The translations under genes and the position numbers were made by a program. Source: an uncultured Anaerolineales bacterium (GTDB taxonomy: Bacteria > Chloroflexota > Anaerolineae > Anaerolineales > Villigracilaceae). Taken from it: 64,000 nucleotides of DNA. The DNA lies in assembly GCA_937960595.1 (NCBI GenBank), contig CALGPL010000057.1, forward strand, positions 1 to 64,000, in the 5' to 3' direction. Below, piece by piece: positions 1 through 10,656 of this stretch (position 1 is its first letter; each line of letters starts with the position of its first letter). A model generated the notes under the pieces. That model saw only the letters and a list, made by a program, of their open reading frames with translations. It was not told the origin of the DNA and did not search any database.

Positions 1-922
1 CCAGCGCCTCGCGCAATTCCTTCGGCTCCAACACTTCCACGTCCGCGCCCCAGCCGCGAACCCAGGGCAGCATTTCGCGCCACTCGGCAATTTCCACGCT
101 CCACAGTCGCCCGCCGTCTTCGGTCTTTTCGATGCGCTCCAGCGGATGCCAGACGCTCTCCTCCAGCCGTTGAATCACGCCGGGGTGGGGCGCGAAGCGC
201 AGTTTCACCGTCACGGGCGGGCGGTCGGCGTACCAGATGCCCCAGGCGTGTTTGAGCAGCCGCTCGTCATCGAAGGAGGCGGGAATCTCAAACGTCTCGC
301 CCGTCAAAAAGGCGTGCAAAATGCGCTCCATTTTGAAAGCGTAGATTTTGTCGTCAAAGTCGCTTTGGGCAATCACATACACGCTGTCGCTCCAAATGGA
401 AGGCTCGATGAGATACGGGCTGATGGTGTGACGGGTGACGCCCTCATGTCCCAGCCGCTGATACTCAATGCGGACCTTGCGCTGCTCCACCCAGCCTTGC
501 GTGACCGTTTCGAGAATCTTGATTTTCTCGGCATCTTTTTTCTGCGTCAGCAGGCGGTCGGCGGTTTTCAGCAGGCGTTCCGCCATCGGCTGACGCAGCA
601 CGGCTGCCAGTTTTTCCAGCGCGTTCGCGGCGTGCGCGTGATGGAAAGGCGATTGGCGCGCGGTCTTGCGCGCCGCCAGGTACAGCGTCAGCGCCTCGTG
701 CAGACTGATTTTGATTTCGGAAATCAGTTTCGATTTGGGAATGTAATAGCGCCCCTGTGCGTCTTTTTCAAAGGGATAATCGTTCTCTAGTTCCTTCCGG
801 TCGCGGTACACGATGGTTCGGTCCACGCCCAGGCGTTCTGCCAGTTCCATATCCGACCAGGCGCGCTGAATATACAGGCGCTTCATTTCGGTGAGACGTT
901 CTGCTTTGGTCATGCCGCTCAT
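1..922 (-). CDS. WYL-domain transcriptional regulator (C-terminus cut by window edge)
   Basis: I read this gene from the reverse complement; it is open for at least 307 codons and runs off the left edge. The N-terminus (about residues 5-45) is a helix-turn-helix: MTKAERLTEMKRLYIQ, then an AERLGVDRTIVYRD recognition region. The rest looks like a WYL ligand-binding module, with a strand pattern including SPYLIEPSIWSDSVYVIA and a C-terminal VRGWGADVEVLEPKEL segment typical of the WCX extension. ATGs lie at 928, 922 and 913; 922 is preferred because GGAG lies 7 bases upstream. WYL proteins are usually ligand-responsive repressors or activators, sometimes of defence loci; no CRISPR genes are visible here, so no such role is claimed. 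TGCAACA boxes lie in its upstream region. Confidence 0.8.
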   Translation of the reverse strand, partial: MSGMTKAERLTEMKRLYIQRAWSDMELAERLGVDRTIVYRDRKELENDYPFEKDAQGRYYIPKSKLISEIKISLHEALTLYLAARKTARQSPFHHAHAANALEKLAAVLRQPMAERLLKTADRLLTQKKDAEKIKILETVTQGWVEQRKVRIEYQRLGHEGVTRHTISPYLIEPSIWSDSVYVIAQSDFDDKIYAFKMERILHAFLTGETFEIPASFDDERLLKHAWGIWYADRPPVTVKLRFAPHPGVIQRLEESVWHPLERIEKTEDGGRLWSVEIAEWREMLPWVRGWGADVEVLEPKELREAL

Positions 923-964
923 GTCCATTCTCCGCAACGTGAGTTTGCTTTTCAATCAATCCTA

Positions 965-1004
965 TGCAACAGAATAGCACAACCCCCGCCCAAATTCTGC
1001 AACA
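965..1004. promoter_or_regulatory. Putative promoter/operator of the WYL gene: two TGCAACA boxes
   Basis: TGCAACA occurs at 965-971 and again at 998-1004, exactly 33 bp apart (about three helical turns). Read on the minus strand, an extended -10-like TGC-TATTCT (TATTCT at 976-971) lies between them, overlapping the first box. The same heptamer forms an inverted repeat at 1274-1292 upstream of the neighbouring regulator. No good -35 is visible. Confidence 0.4.
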
Positions 1005-1012
1005 TTTCGTTT

Positions 1013-1322
<310 letters not shown>

Positions 1323-1373
1323 TTTGCGTGATAGAATCCCCACCAACGACCGACGACTAATGACTAACGACCG

Positions 1374-2468
<1,095 letters not shown>

Positions 2469-2533
2469 TTTTTTTCTCGTTTCCCGGTGGGTTACTGGCT
2501 ATGCGCAATTTTTGTTCGCCTTCCGGCTTGCGC

Positions 2534-2562
2534 TTGCCAGAACGCCTGCTTTGCAGTATAGT
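2534..2562 (+). promoter_or_regulatory. Near-consensus promoter of the Agl23-like gene
   Basis: TTGCCA (2534-2539), a 17-bp spacer and TATAGT (2557-2562) lie about 37 bp before the ATG at 2599. This supports the 2599 start rather than an in-frame ATG at 2443 inside rlmN. Confidence 0.65.
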
Positions 2563-2598
2563 CAGTCGGCATTCTCTCTTATCCTACCTCGACCCGTC

Positions 2599-5500
2599 AT
2601 GACGACAGAGTCCCTCCCCCCCGCCCCCTGGCTCGACCGGCCTGTCAGCCCCCGCTTCCCCCGCCTGCGGTGGGAAATCGCCCTGTTCGCCCTGCTCCTG
2701 CTGGCCGCCGTCTTCACCCGCTTCTACCGCCTCGGCGAACGCGTCATCAGCCACGACGAGGGCCTGCATGTGTATTACGCCTGGAAGTTCTCCGAAGGCC
2801 AGGGCTACAGTCACTCGCCCGGCACGCACGGGCCGCTGCAATTTCACCTCATTGCCGCCACCTATCTCCTGCTCGGCGACAACGATTTCACCGCCCGCCT
2901 GCCACACGCCGTTGCCAGCGTTCTGACCATCCTCGTCATCTGGAAATGGCGGCGATACCTCGGCCGCGCCGGCGCCCTCCTTGCCGCCGGAGGCATGGTC
3001 ATCTCCCCCTACCTGCTCTATTACGGACGCTACGCCCGCAACGAAGCCTTCGTCGGCCTGTTCGGCGTACTGACCCTCTACGCCATCCTGCGCTACCTGG
3101 AGACCGGCCGCCAGCGCCATCTCTACCTGCTGACGGCCGCCACCGTCCTGCACTTCACCGCCAAAGAGACGGCCTTCATTTATACTGCTCAGGCGCTGAT
3201 TTTCCTGGCCGCCTACCTCATCGAACGTTTGACGCGCCCGACCTGGCCAAAAGCCAAACTGCGCATCGCCTTCATCCTCGTCCTGGCAGCAGGCATCCTG
3301 CTGATCGGCGGCGCCCTGGGCGCAAGCGTGGCCGAAAAAGCGGCCGCAGCCACCGAACCCGCTCCGGCCGAGACGGTCATCCCCGGCCAGGCGGGCACAG
3401 AGGCCGTCCCGGCCGCCCGCCTCTCGACCCCGAACCTGCTCTGGCTGGCGGCAGGAGGCGCCCTCCTGGCTGCCGCCGTTTTGCTGATCGTCGGTTTCGG
3501 TTGGGCCAACCTGCGCCGCGAACGCGCCTTCGACATCCTGCTCCTGCTCGGCACGTTCGTCCTGCCACAACTGGCCCCCTTCCCGGTGCGGATGCTCGGC
3601 CGCGATCCGATGGCCTACTACGACATGCTTCGCCCCGACTGGAATCTGGCCGCCTTTCTGGGCCAGGTGTTTGACATCTTCAACGGACAGGTGAGCGACA
3701 TGGCCATAACCGCCCGCCTGTTTCTCCTGCTAACCTTCCTCGCCGCCGGTCTCGGCCTGGCCTGGGACGCGCGCCGCTGGTGGAAGCACGCCCTGCTCTT
3801 CTGGGGCGTGTATGCCCTCTTCTACACCAGCCTGTTCACCAACCCCGACGGATTCTTTACCGGCGTGGTCGGCTCGCTCGGTCACTGGCTGGCCCAGCAG
3901 GGAGTCCGGCGCGGCGGCCAGCCCTGGTACTATTACGGGCTGATTCAGATTCCGCTCTATGAATTCCTCCCCGCCTTGGGAGTCATCCTGGCTGCCTTTC
4001 TGACTCTGCGCCGGGCGCGTCCCGCCCCTGCGCCGGCCGCAGACGGCGCCGCCCCTGCCGAAACGGCGGCCGGCGCGCCCCCCGAACGCGCTCCCTTCCT
4101 GCCCCTCTTGTTCTGGTGGACGCTGAGCAGTTTCGCCGCCTACACGCTGGCCGGCGAGAAAATGCCCTGGCTGACCGTTCATATCGCCCTGCCGATGATT
4201 CTGTTGACCGGCTGGGCGCTGGGGCAAGTGCTCGGCAGCGCCTCTCTGCGCCACAGCCGCGCCGGCTGGAGTCTGCTCGCCTGGCTCGTCCTTCTCATCG
4301 GTTTGTTCCGCGCCCTGTTGCAACTGCTCGGCACCGACTTGCCCTTTCAGGGCAAAGAACTGGCCCAATTGCAGGCCACCGGCCGTTTCCTGGCTGCCCT
4401 CCTGACCGCCGTCCTCGGCGCGGCGGGGGTCATCCGCCTGGGGCGCGGCGGACAGGCCGCGGGGAGTCTGCGTCTCGGCGGGCTGGCCTTCTTCGGCCTG
4501 CTGGCCATCCTGACGGGGCGCGCCGCTTTCCGCGCCGCCTACGTCCATTTCGACCAGGCCAACGAATACCTGGTCTATGCCCATGGGGCGGGCGGCGTGC
4601 GGCAGGTCATGGCGCAAATCGAGACCCTCTCCTACCGCACCTACGGCGCCGACCACAACATCCCGATCGCCTACGACAACGCCGGCACCGGCTACGGCAC
4701 CTCCTGGCCGTTCACCTGGTATCTTCGTCATTACCCCGACCTGCGCGTCTTCTCCAACCCCGACGCCAGCCTGGCCGATACGCCGATCCTGCTGGTGGAC
4801 GAGAGTCATTTCGACGATATGGCTCCCATCGTCAGGAATGATTACTACAGTTTCGAATACCTGCGGATGGTCTGGCCCGACATGGACTACTACAACCTGA
4901 CCTGGGCGCGCCTGAAAGAGGCCCTAACGACCCCGGCCCTGCGTCAGGCCCTGCTGGACATCTGGCTGAACCGCGACTTCCGCGCCTATGCCGCCTGGAG
5001 CGGCCGCGCCAACCTGACGCCCGAAAACTGGGCACCGTCTGCCAGAATGCGGCTCTACATCCGCAAAGACCTGGCCGAGCAAATCTGGGAATACGGCTCC
5101 GCGACGGCGATCGAACTCCGGCCCGACCCCTATCTCAGCGGCCTGATCGCGCTGCCCCCCGACTTGCGCGTCGGCGCCCCCGGCCTGCTGAATGCCCCGC
5201 GCGGCCTCGCCGCCGCCCCCGACGGCAGCCTGTACGTCGCCGATTCGCGCAATCACCGCATCCTGCATTTCGGCGCCGAGGGCGAACTGCTCCACACCTG
5301 GGGCGGATTCGGCCTCGACCCGACCGCCCCCGCAACGTTCAACGAACCCTGGGACGTGGCCGTTTCTCCCGACGGCCGCCGCGTCTACGTCGCCGACACC
5401 TGGAATCACCGCGTCCAGGTTTTCACCGCCGAGGGGGAGTTCATCACCCAGTGGGGCCATCCCGGCTTCGGCCAGACCGGCGACCCGTATGGCTACTGGG

Positions 5501-6057
5501 GGCCGCGCGGCATCGCCGTGGACGGACTGGGGCGGGTTTACCTGGCCGATACCGGCAACAAGCGCATCTTGGTCTACGATCCAAATGGGGCCTTGCTGGG
5601 CGCGTTCGGCAGCGGCGGCACCCTGCCCGGCGAATTCCAGGAGCCGGTCGGCATCGCCGTGGACAGCCTCGGCCGCATCTACATCGCCGATACCTGGAAT
5701 CAGCGCGTTCAGATCTTCGTCGCCGGCGGCAGCCCCGACTCTCCGACCTTCTATCTCCTCTCCCTGTGGGATTTCTCCGGCTGGTACGGTCAATCGCTCG
5801 ACAACAAACCCTATCTGGCTGCCGATGCGCCGGGGAACCTCTACCTCACCGATCCCGACACCGGCCGGGTGCTGCAATTCGACAGCCAGGGTTCGTTCCT
5901 GCGCGCCTGGGGCGAGGACCTGCTGAACGGCGGACGGATCGGCACCGCCTCGGGCATCGCCGTCGATCCGCAAGGGCGCGTCTGGGTCGCCGATGCCCGC
6001 AACAACGTCCTTCTGCGCTTTTCACTGCCCGGGACAAGTCCGCTGCCGAATCCTTGA
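2599..6057 (+). CDS. Agl23-like polytopic membrane protein (GT39-related) fused to NHL repeats
   Basis: The 1152-residue protein has two parts. Residues 1 to about 760 hold roughly a dozen hydrophobic segments and an early loop with SHDEGLHVYYAWKF and GTHGPLQFHL, as in the TIGR03663/Agl23 family (flippase-activity-associated proteins) and the wider GT39/PMT glycosyltransferases, whose acidic DE pair is catalytic. Residues about 835-1150 are at least five NHL-type beta-propeller repeats, seen as recurring LYVADSRNHRI, VYVADTWNHRVQVF and IYIADTWNQRVQIF units. The propeller would lie outside the membrane and could bind sugar or protein. It probably transfers or handles a lipid-linked sugar at the membrane, but the substrate is unknown. 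The start at 2599 follows a clear promoter; an in-frame ATG at 2443 would overlap rlmN. Confidence 0.85.
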   Translation: MTTESLPPAPWLDRPVSPRFPRLRWEIALFALLLLAAVFTRFYRLGERVISHDEGLHVYYAWKFSEGQGYSHSPGTHGPLQFHLIAATYLLLGDNDFTARLPHAVASVLTILVIWKWRRYLGRAGALLAAGGMVISPYLLYYGRYARNEAFVGLFGVLTLYAILRYLETGRQRHLYLLTAATVLHFTAKETAFIYTAQALIFLAAYLIERLTRPTWPKAKLRIAFILVLAAGILLIGGALGASVAEKAAAATEPAPAETVIPGQAGTEAVPAARLSTPNLLWLAAGGALLAAAVLLIVGFGWANLRRERAFDILLLLGTFVLPQLAPFPVRMLGRDPMAYYDMLRPDWNLAAFLGQVFDIFNGQVSDMAITARLFLLLTFLAAGLGLAWDARRWWKHALLFWGVYALFYTSLFTNPDGFFTGVVGSLGHWLAQQGVRRGGQPWYYYGLIQIPLYEFLPALGVILAAFLTLRRARPAPAPAADGAAPAETAAGAPPERAPFLPLLFWWTLSSFAAYTLAGEKMPWLTVHIALPMILLTGWALGQVLGSASLRHSRAGWSLLAWLVLLIGLFRALLQLLGTDLPFQGKELAQLQATGRFLAALLTAVLGAAGVIRLGRGGQAAGSLRLGGLAFFGLLAILTGRAAFRAAYVHFDQANEYLVYAHGAGGVRQVMAQIETLSYRTYGADHNIPIAYDNAGTGYGTSWPFTWYLRHYPDLRVFSNPDASLADTPILLVDESHFDDMAPIVRNDYYSFEYLRMVWPDMDYYNLTWARLKEALTTPALRQALLDIWLNRDFRAYAAWSGRANLTPENWAPSARMRLYIRKDLAEQIWEYGSATAIELRPDPYLSGLIALPPDLRVGAPGLLNAPRGLAAAPDGSLYVADSRNHRILHFGAEGELLHTWGGFGLDPTAPATFNEPWDVAVSPDGRRVYVADTWNHRVQVFTAEGEFITQWGHPGFGQTGDPYGYWGPRGIAVDGLGRVYLADTGNKRILVYDPNGALLGAFGSGGTLPGEFQEPVGIAVDSLGRIYIADTWNQRVQIFVAGGSPDSPTFYLLSLWDFSGWYGQSLDNKPYLAADAPGNLYLTDPDTGRVLQFDSQGSFLRAWGEDLLNGGRIGTASGIAVDPQGRVWVADARNNVLLRFSLPGTSPLPNP

Positions 6058-6093
6058 ACTCCGCGCCAAGGGCGCCTGCAATCGGCCTCCCCG

Positions 6094-6114
6094 CCCAAAA
6101 AGTCAGATTTTGGG
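6094..6114 (+). terminator. Weak hairpin after the Agl23-like gene
   Basis: CCCAAAA (6094-6100) and TTTTGGG (6108-6114) can pair, followed by TAATTTTCTC. The stem is weak for a high-GC genome, but the position, just after the stop and before the sucC promoter, fits a terminator. Confidence 0.4.
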
Positions 6115-6169
6115 TAATTTTCTCACGCCTTTTGTATGCAGAATGACAGATGACCCGCCCATAAGGGGG

Positions 6170-6178
6170 TGGTATAAT
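6170..6178 (+). promoter_or_regulatory. Extended -10 promoter of sucCD
   Basis: TGGTATAAT (6170-6178) is a consensus -10 with the TGn extension, 37 bp before sucC. No strong -35 is seen, as expected for extended -10 promoters. Confidence 0.6.
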
Positions 6179-6215
6179 CGCCGCGCTTGTTGGAAACCCT
6201 CTCGGGAGACACCCC

Positions 6216-7349
<1,134 letters not shown>

Positions 7350-7359
7350 GGAGGCCGAA

Positions 7360-8223
7360 ATGAGCATTCTCGTCAACAAAGATACCCGCCTGCTCGTGCA
7401 GGGCATCACCGGCAATGAAGGCCTCTTCCACTCGAAACAAATGCTGGCCTACGGCACCAAAATCGTCGCCGGCGTGACGCCCGGCAAGGGCGGCGAATGG
7501 GTGCTGGACGGCAAAGTGCCGGTCTTTGACTCCTGCAAAGCCGCCGTCAACGCCACCGGCGCCAACGCCTCGATCATCTTCGTCTCGGCCCGCTTCGCCC
7601 CCGACGCCATCTTCGAGGCCGCCGACGCCGGAATCCCCTTCATCGTCTGCATCACCGAAGGCATCCCCGTCCAGGACATGATGCGGGTGCGCGAATACCT
7701 CGATCAAAAAGGCACCCGCCTGCTCGGCCCGAACTGCCCCGGCTTGCTGACCCCCGGCGAGGCCAAGGTCGGCATCATCCCCGGCGACATCGCCATCCCC
7801 GGAAATGTGGGCGTCGTCTCCCGCTCCGGCACGCTGACCTATGAGGTGCTCTACGCCCTCAAACTGGTCGGCATGGGCGCCACCACCTGCGTCGGCATCG
7901 GCGGCGATCCGGTCAACGGCACCAATTTCATCGACTGCCTGCGCATGTTCGAAGACGACCCGCACACCGAGAAGGTCGTCATGATCGGCGAAATCGGCGG
8001 CACGGACGAAGAAAAGGCAGCCGACTTTATCGCCAAGCACATGACCAAGCCGGTCGTCTCCTTCATCGCCGGGCAGACCGCCCCGCCCGGCAAGCGCATG
8101 GGCCACGCCGGGGCCATCATCGAAGGCGGCGCCGGCACGGCAGCCGAAAAGGTCAAGGCCCTCGAGGCCGCCGGCGTCAAAGTCGCCCGCCATCCCGAGG
8201 AAATCCCCGACCTGCTGAAGTAA
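7360..8223 (+). CDS. sucD: Succinate-CoA ligase alpha subunit
   Basis: The CoA-binding and phosphohistidine-carrying subunit, 287 residues. The N-terminal Rossmann-like CoA-binding domain begins [19 protein letters not shown]; later come [20 protein letters not shown] and [14 protein letters not shown]. The active-site histidine lies in [12 protein letters not shown] near residue 247. The start at 7360 is fixed by AAGGAGG (7348-7354) just upstream; the reading frame stays open for ten further codons inside sucC but without a comparable signal. Co-transcribed with sucC and followed by a strong bidirectional terminator. Confidence 0.97.
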   Translation: MSILVNKDTRLLVQGITGNEGLFHSKQMLAYGTKIVAGVTPGKGGEWVLDGKVPVFDSCKAAVNATGANASIIFVSARFAPDAIFEAADAGIPFIVCITEGIPVQDMMRVREYLDQKGTRLLGPNCPGLLTPGEAKVGIIPGDIAIPGNVGVVSRSGTLTYEVLYALKLVGMGATTCVGIGGDPVNGTNFIDCLRMFEDDPHTEKVVMIGEIGGTDEEKAADFIAKHMTKPVVSFIAGQTAPPGKRMGHAGAIIEGGAGTAAEKVKALEAAGVKVARHPEEIPDLLK

Positions 8224-8241
8224 TCCGCTCTGTGCAACAAA

Positions 8242-8268
8242 AAGAGTCGCCCGCCCTGGGCGACTCTT
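8242..8268. terminator. Bidirectional terminator between sucD and acpP
   Basis: AAGAGTCGCCC (8242-8252) pairs with GGGCGACTCTT (8258-8268) around a five-base loop. On the minus strand the stem is followed by a T-run, as needed after acpP; on the plus strand by TCGATTTCC after sucD. Confidence 0.85.
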
Positions 8269-8289
8269 CGATTTCCTTCCAAGAGAGCG

Positions 8290-8523
8290 TTACTTGTGTG
8301 CTTCGATGTAGGCGACCGCGTCTCCGACCGTGACGATCTTCTGGGCGTCTTCGTCCGAGATCTCGGCTCCGAACACATCCTCGAACTTCATGATCAACTC
8401 GACCAGGTCGAGGGAGTCGGCCTCGAGGTCCTCGCGGAAGCGGGCTTCCGCGGTCACCTTAGACGCGTCCACGCCCAACAAATCAACGATCACAGCCTTG
8501 ACTTCTTCGAAAGTATCTGCCAT
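8290..8523 (-). CDS. acpP: Acyl carrier protein
   Basis: A 77-residue acidic carrier protein of fatty acid synthesis. Ser37 in [12 protein letters not shown] receives the 4'-phosphopantetheine arm. The whole sequence [18 protein letters not shown] to YIEAHK matches housekeeping AcpP in length and four-helix pattern. The start at 8523 is fixed by AGGAGG a few bases upstream, although the frame is open further up. It stands alone, not next to fab genes, between its own consensus promoter and the terminator it shares with sucD. A second, more divergent ACP is at 59984. Confidence 0.97.
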   Translation of the reverse strand: MADTFEEVKAVIVDLLGVDASKVTAEARFREDLEADSLDLVELIMKFEDVFGAEISDEDAQKIVTVGDAVAYIEAHK

Positions 8524-8551
8524 AAGGTCCTCCTTTGAATTTGACGAGCAT

Positions 8552-8579
8552 ATTGTAATCATTCCGCCCCGCCTGTCAA
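8552..8579 (-). promoter_or_regulatory. Consensus promoter of acpP
   Basis: On the minus strand TTGACA (8579-8574), a 16-bp spacer and TACAAT (8557-8552) stand 29 bp before the acpP start. This is the best -35/-10 pair I found in the window, as expected for a highly expressed gene. Confidence 0.75.
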
Positions 8580-8600
8580 CCCATGACGGGAAACTGCCGG

Positions 8601-8606
8601 TATAAT
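8601..8606 (+). promoter_or_regulatory. -10 box of fni
   Basis: TATAAT lies 24 bp before the fni start codon and back to back with the acpP promoter. No clear -35 is seen. Its position implies a start at 8631 and not at the in-frame ATG at 8583. Confidence 0.5.
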
Positions 8607-8630
8607 ACTCACAGACAGGAACACAAAACG

Positions 8631-9665
8631 ATGTCAAAAGTTGCGCCTATCGACCAGAGAAAATCCGACCACATCAAAATCAACTTGGAGCAGGATGTGC
8701 GCTCGGCCCTGACCAGCGGCCTGGAAAACTACCGCTTCGTTCACCAGGCCCTGCCCGAACTGGACCTGGAGGCGGTGGACACCTCCCTGACCTTGTTCGG
8801 CAAGAAACTTGCCGCCCCGATTCTCATCTCCTCGATGACCGGCGGCACACCAGAGGCAGGCGAGATCAACCGCCGCCTGGCCGCCGCCGCCCAGACCGTC
8901 GGCGCGGCGATGGGGGTCGGCAGCCAGCGCGCCGCCCTCGAGCACCCCGAACAAGCCGCCACCTTCGCCGTTGCCCGCCAGGCTGCCCCCGATCTTCTGC
9001 TCTTTGCCAACCTGGGCGCAGTCCAATTGAACTACGGCTACGGCCCCGACGAGTGCCGCCGCGCTGTGGACATGATCGCCGCCGATGCCCTCATCCTGCA
9101 CCTCAACCCGCTCCAAGAAGCCGTCCAGGCAGGCGGCGACACGAACTTTGCCGGCCTGGCCAAGAAAATCGAGGCCATTTGCAAAGCCCTGGAAACGCCG
9201 GTCATCGTCAAAGAAGTCGGCTGGGGCATCTCAGAGGAGACGGCCAAGCGGCTGGCCGAGTGCGGCGTGGCCGCCATTGACGTGGCCGGGGCGGGCGGCA
9301 CCTCCTGGTCGCAGGTCGAGATGTACCGCGCCCCCGACGAGTTCACCCGCCAACTGGCGGCGAGTTTCGTCGGCTGGGGCATTCCCACCGCCGAGTCCCT
9401 CCTGCACGTCCGCCGCGCCGCGCCGGGGCTGACCCTCTTCGCCAGCGGCGGCCTCAAAGACGGGCTGGACATCGCCAAATGCCTGGCCCTGGGCGCGACG
9501 CTGGGCGGCATGGCCGGGCCGTTCCTGAAAGCCGCCGCCGTCTCGGCAGAAAAAGCGGTCGAATCGCTCGAACTGACTCGCCGCCAGATCCAGGTCGCCA
9601 TGTTCGCCGCCGGCGCCGCCCGCCTGCCCGACCTGCCCGGCCGCCTCGTCCAGGTCGGGAAGTAG
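8631..9665 (+). CDS. fni: Type 2 isopentenyl-diphosphate delta-isomerase (FMN-dependent)
   Basis: It interconverts IPP and DMAPP, using reduced FMN, for isoprenoid synthesis. The 344-residue TIM barrel shows the family marks in order: [14 protein letters not shown] at the N-terminus (substrate contact), [30 protein letters not shown], the [10 protein letters not shown] strand, [15 protein letters not shown], and the phosphate/FMN loops AGAGGTSW and [15 protein letters not shown]. The upstream in-frame ATG at 8583 precedes the -10 box, so 8631 is used, with AGGA at 8616-8619. A polyprenyl synthase gene lies 2 kb downstream, so isoprenoid genes are loosely grouped. Confidence 0.95.
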   Translation: MSKVAPIDQRKSDHIKINLEQDVRSALTSGLENYRFVHQALPELDLEAVDTSLTLFGKKLAAPILISSMTGGTPEAGEINRRLAAAAQTVGAAMGVGSQRAALEHPEQAATFAVARQAAPDLLLFANLGAVQLNYGYGPDECRRAVDMIAADALILHLNPLQEAVQAGGDTNFAGLAKKIEAICKALETPVIVKEVGWGISEETAKRLAECGVAAIDVAGAGGTSWSQVEMYRAPDEFTRQLAASFVGWGIPTAESLLHVRRAAPGLTLFASGGLKDGLDIAKCLALGATLGGMAGPFLKAAAVSAEKAVESLELTRRQIQVAMFAAGAARLPDLPGRLVQVGK

Positions 9666-9717
9666 AAGGCTGTTTCGGAATCGCCTTGCCATAGGCTCTC
9701 TGGACAAACCATGCCAT

Positions 9718-9725
9718 GATACAAT
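9718..9725 (+). promoter_or_regulatory. Extended -10 upstream of the lipoprotein gene
   Basis: TGATACAAT-like extended -10 (TACAAT at 9720-9725). The predicted transcript would start near 9732 and carry the LacI-type palindrome at about +31 to +45. Confidence 0.45.
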
Positions 9726-9762
9726 CTGTCCGCCGCCACGCGGCCTAATTTTATCCGGCTTA

Positions 9763-9776
9763 TGTAACCGGTTACA
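9763..9776. promoter_or_regulatory. LacI/GalR-type operator palindrome
   Basis: TGTAACCGGTTACA is a perfect 14-bp palindrome with the central CG and flanking TGTAA/TTACA that are typical of LacI-family operators. It stands between the -10 box and the GTG start of the lipoprotein gene, where a bound repressor would block elongation. No LacI-family gene lies in the window. Confidence 0.6.
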
Positions 9777-9799
9777 GACAAAATCGGGGAGGATCGCTC

Positions 9800-10654
9800 G
9801 TGAAACATACTCGCATCTTGGCGCTTGTTCTGCTGCTGGCGGGTTGCGTCCTGAAGCCCGCCGAACCCGGCCTGGGGGCCGGCTTCCGCTACTCGACCAG
9901 CGGGCCGGGCATGAACCCCGGCCCAGAATACTGGGCCGCCGTCGGCGAAGCAATGGCCGCCCGTTTTCCCGCCGCCACGCCGCAGGCCGTCTGGATCATC
10001 GGCGGCATCTACGGAGAGGGCACCTACCTCAACTTCCCCTGTCAGGCCGAAGACCCGCTGATCCGCTGCGGCGTCATCGACATGAACGAAACCTACCTCG
10101 ACCTCTTCGACGAACGCGGCATCCAGGTCTGGCTGCAGGTCGAGCCGGGCAAAGCCGACATGGACGAAATCATTGACCTGGTTTTGAACCAGTACCGCCA
10201 CCATGAATGCGTCATCGGCTTCGGCGTGGACGTGGAATGGTATCAGACTCCGCTCGGCTCGGAAGGCGTCCCGATCAGCGACGAGGTCGCCGCCGCCTGG
10301 GTGCGCGCCGTCCGCGCTCACAATCGAAACTATCGTTTGTTCCTCAAACACTGGGAAATTGCCTGGATGCCGCCCACTTATCGCGACGGCCTGGTCTTCA
10401 TCAACGACCGCCAGCAATTCGAAAATCTCGACTCGATGATCGAATCCTTCAAAGCGTGGGGCGATCATTTCGCCCCGGCGCCGGTCGGCTATCAGTTCGG
10501 TTACCCCTCCGACGCGGCCTGGTGGAGCCAGTTGCAGGATCCGCCGGGCGAAATCGGGGCTGCGATTCTGGAGGCGGTGCCGAACACCCAGGCCCTGTTC
10601 TGGGTGGACTTCACCGTGCTGCGCGTCTTTCCGCCGCAGGAATTGCTCCCCTAA
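9800..10654 (+). CDS. Lipoprotein of unknown function, probably a TIM-barrel glycosidase-like fold
   Basis: It begins with GTG, preceded by GGGGAGGA. The signal peptide MKHTRILALVLLLAGC ends in an LAGC lipobox, so the mature 269-residue protein should be lipid-anchored outside the membrane at Cys16. I do not recognise a named family. Alternating strands and helices, with acidic residues ending strands (VWLQVEPGKADMDE, GFGVDVEWYQTP, and later FWVDF), suggest a TIM-barrel hydrolase or a relative that has lost activity. The next gene starts two bases after the stop and also looks barrel-like, so they probably work together; the LacI-type operator hints at carbohydrate control. Confidence 0.65.
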   Translation: MKHTRILALVLLLAGCVLKPAEPGLGAGFRYSTSGPGMNPGPEYWAAVGEAMAARFPAATPQAVWIIGGIYGEGTYLNFPCQAEDPLIRCGVIDMNETYLDLFDERGIQVWLQVEPGKADMDEIIDLVLNQYRHHECVIGFGVDVEWYQTPLGSEGVPISDEVAAAWVRAVRAHNRNYRLFLKHWEIAWMPPTYRDGLVFINDRQQFENLDSMIESFKAWGDHFAPAPVGYQFGYPSDAAWWSQLQDPPGEIGAAILEAVPNTQALFWVDFTVLRVFPPQELLP

Positions 10655-10656
10655 CC

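Noticed and set aside
146-790. Plus-strand open frame of 214 codons at the left edge
   Set aside because: The reverse strand encodes a clear WYL regulator with SD and helix-turn-helix; the plus frame has no recognisable feature.
2584-3570. Minus-strand frames opposite the Agl23-like gene
   Set aside because: Translations are rich in Gly, Gln, Arg and Glu with no domain pattern and no SD; they are shadows of the plus-strand gene.
9763-9776. Palindrome as a transcription terminator of fni
   Set aside because: Arms are only 7 bp with no loop and no T-run; the sequence is that of a protein-binding site.
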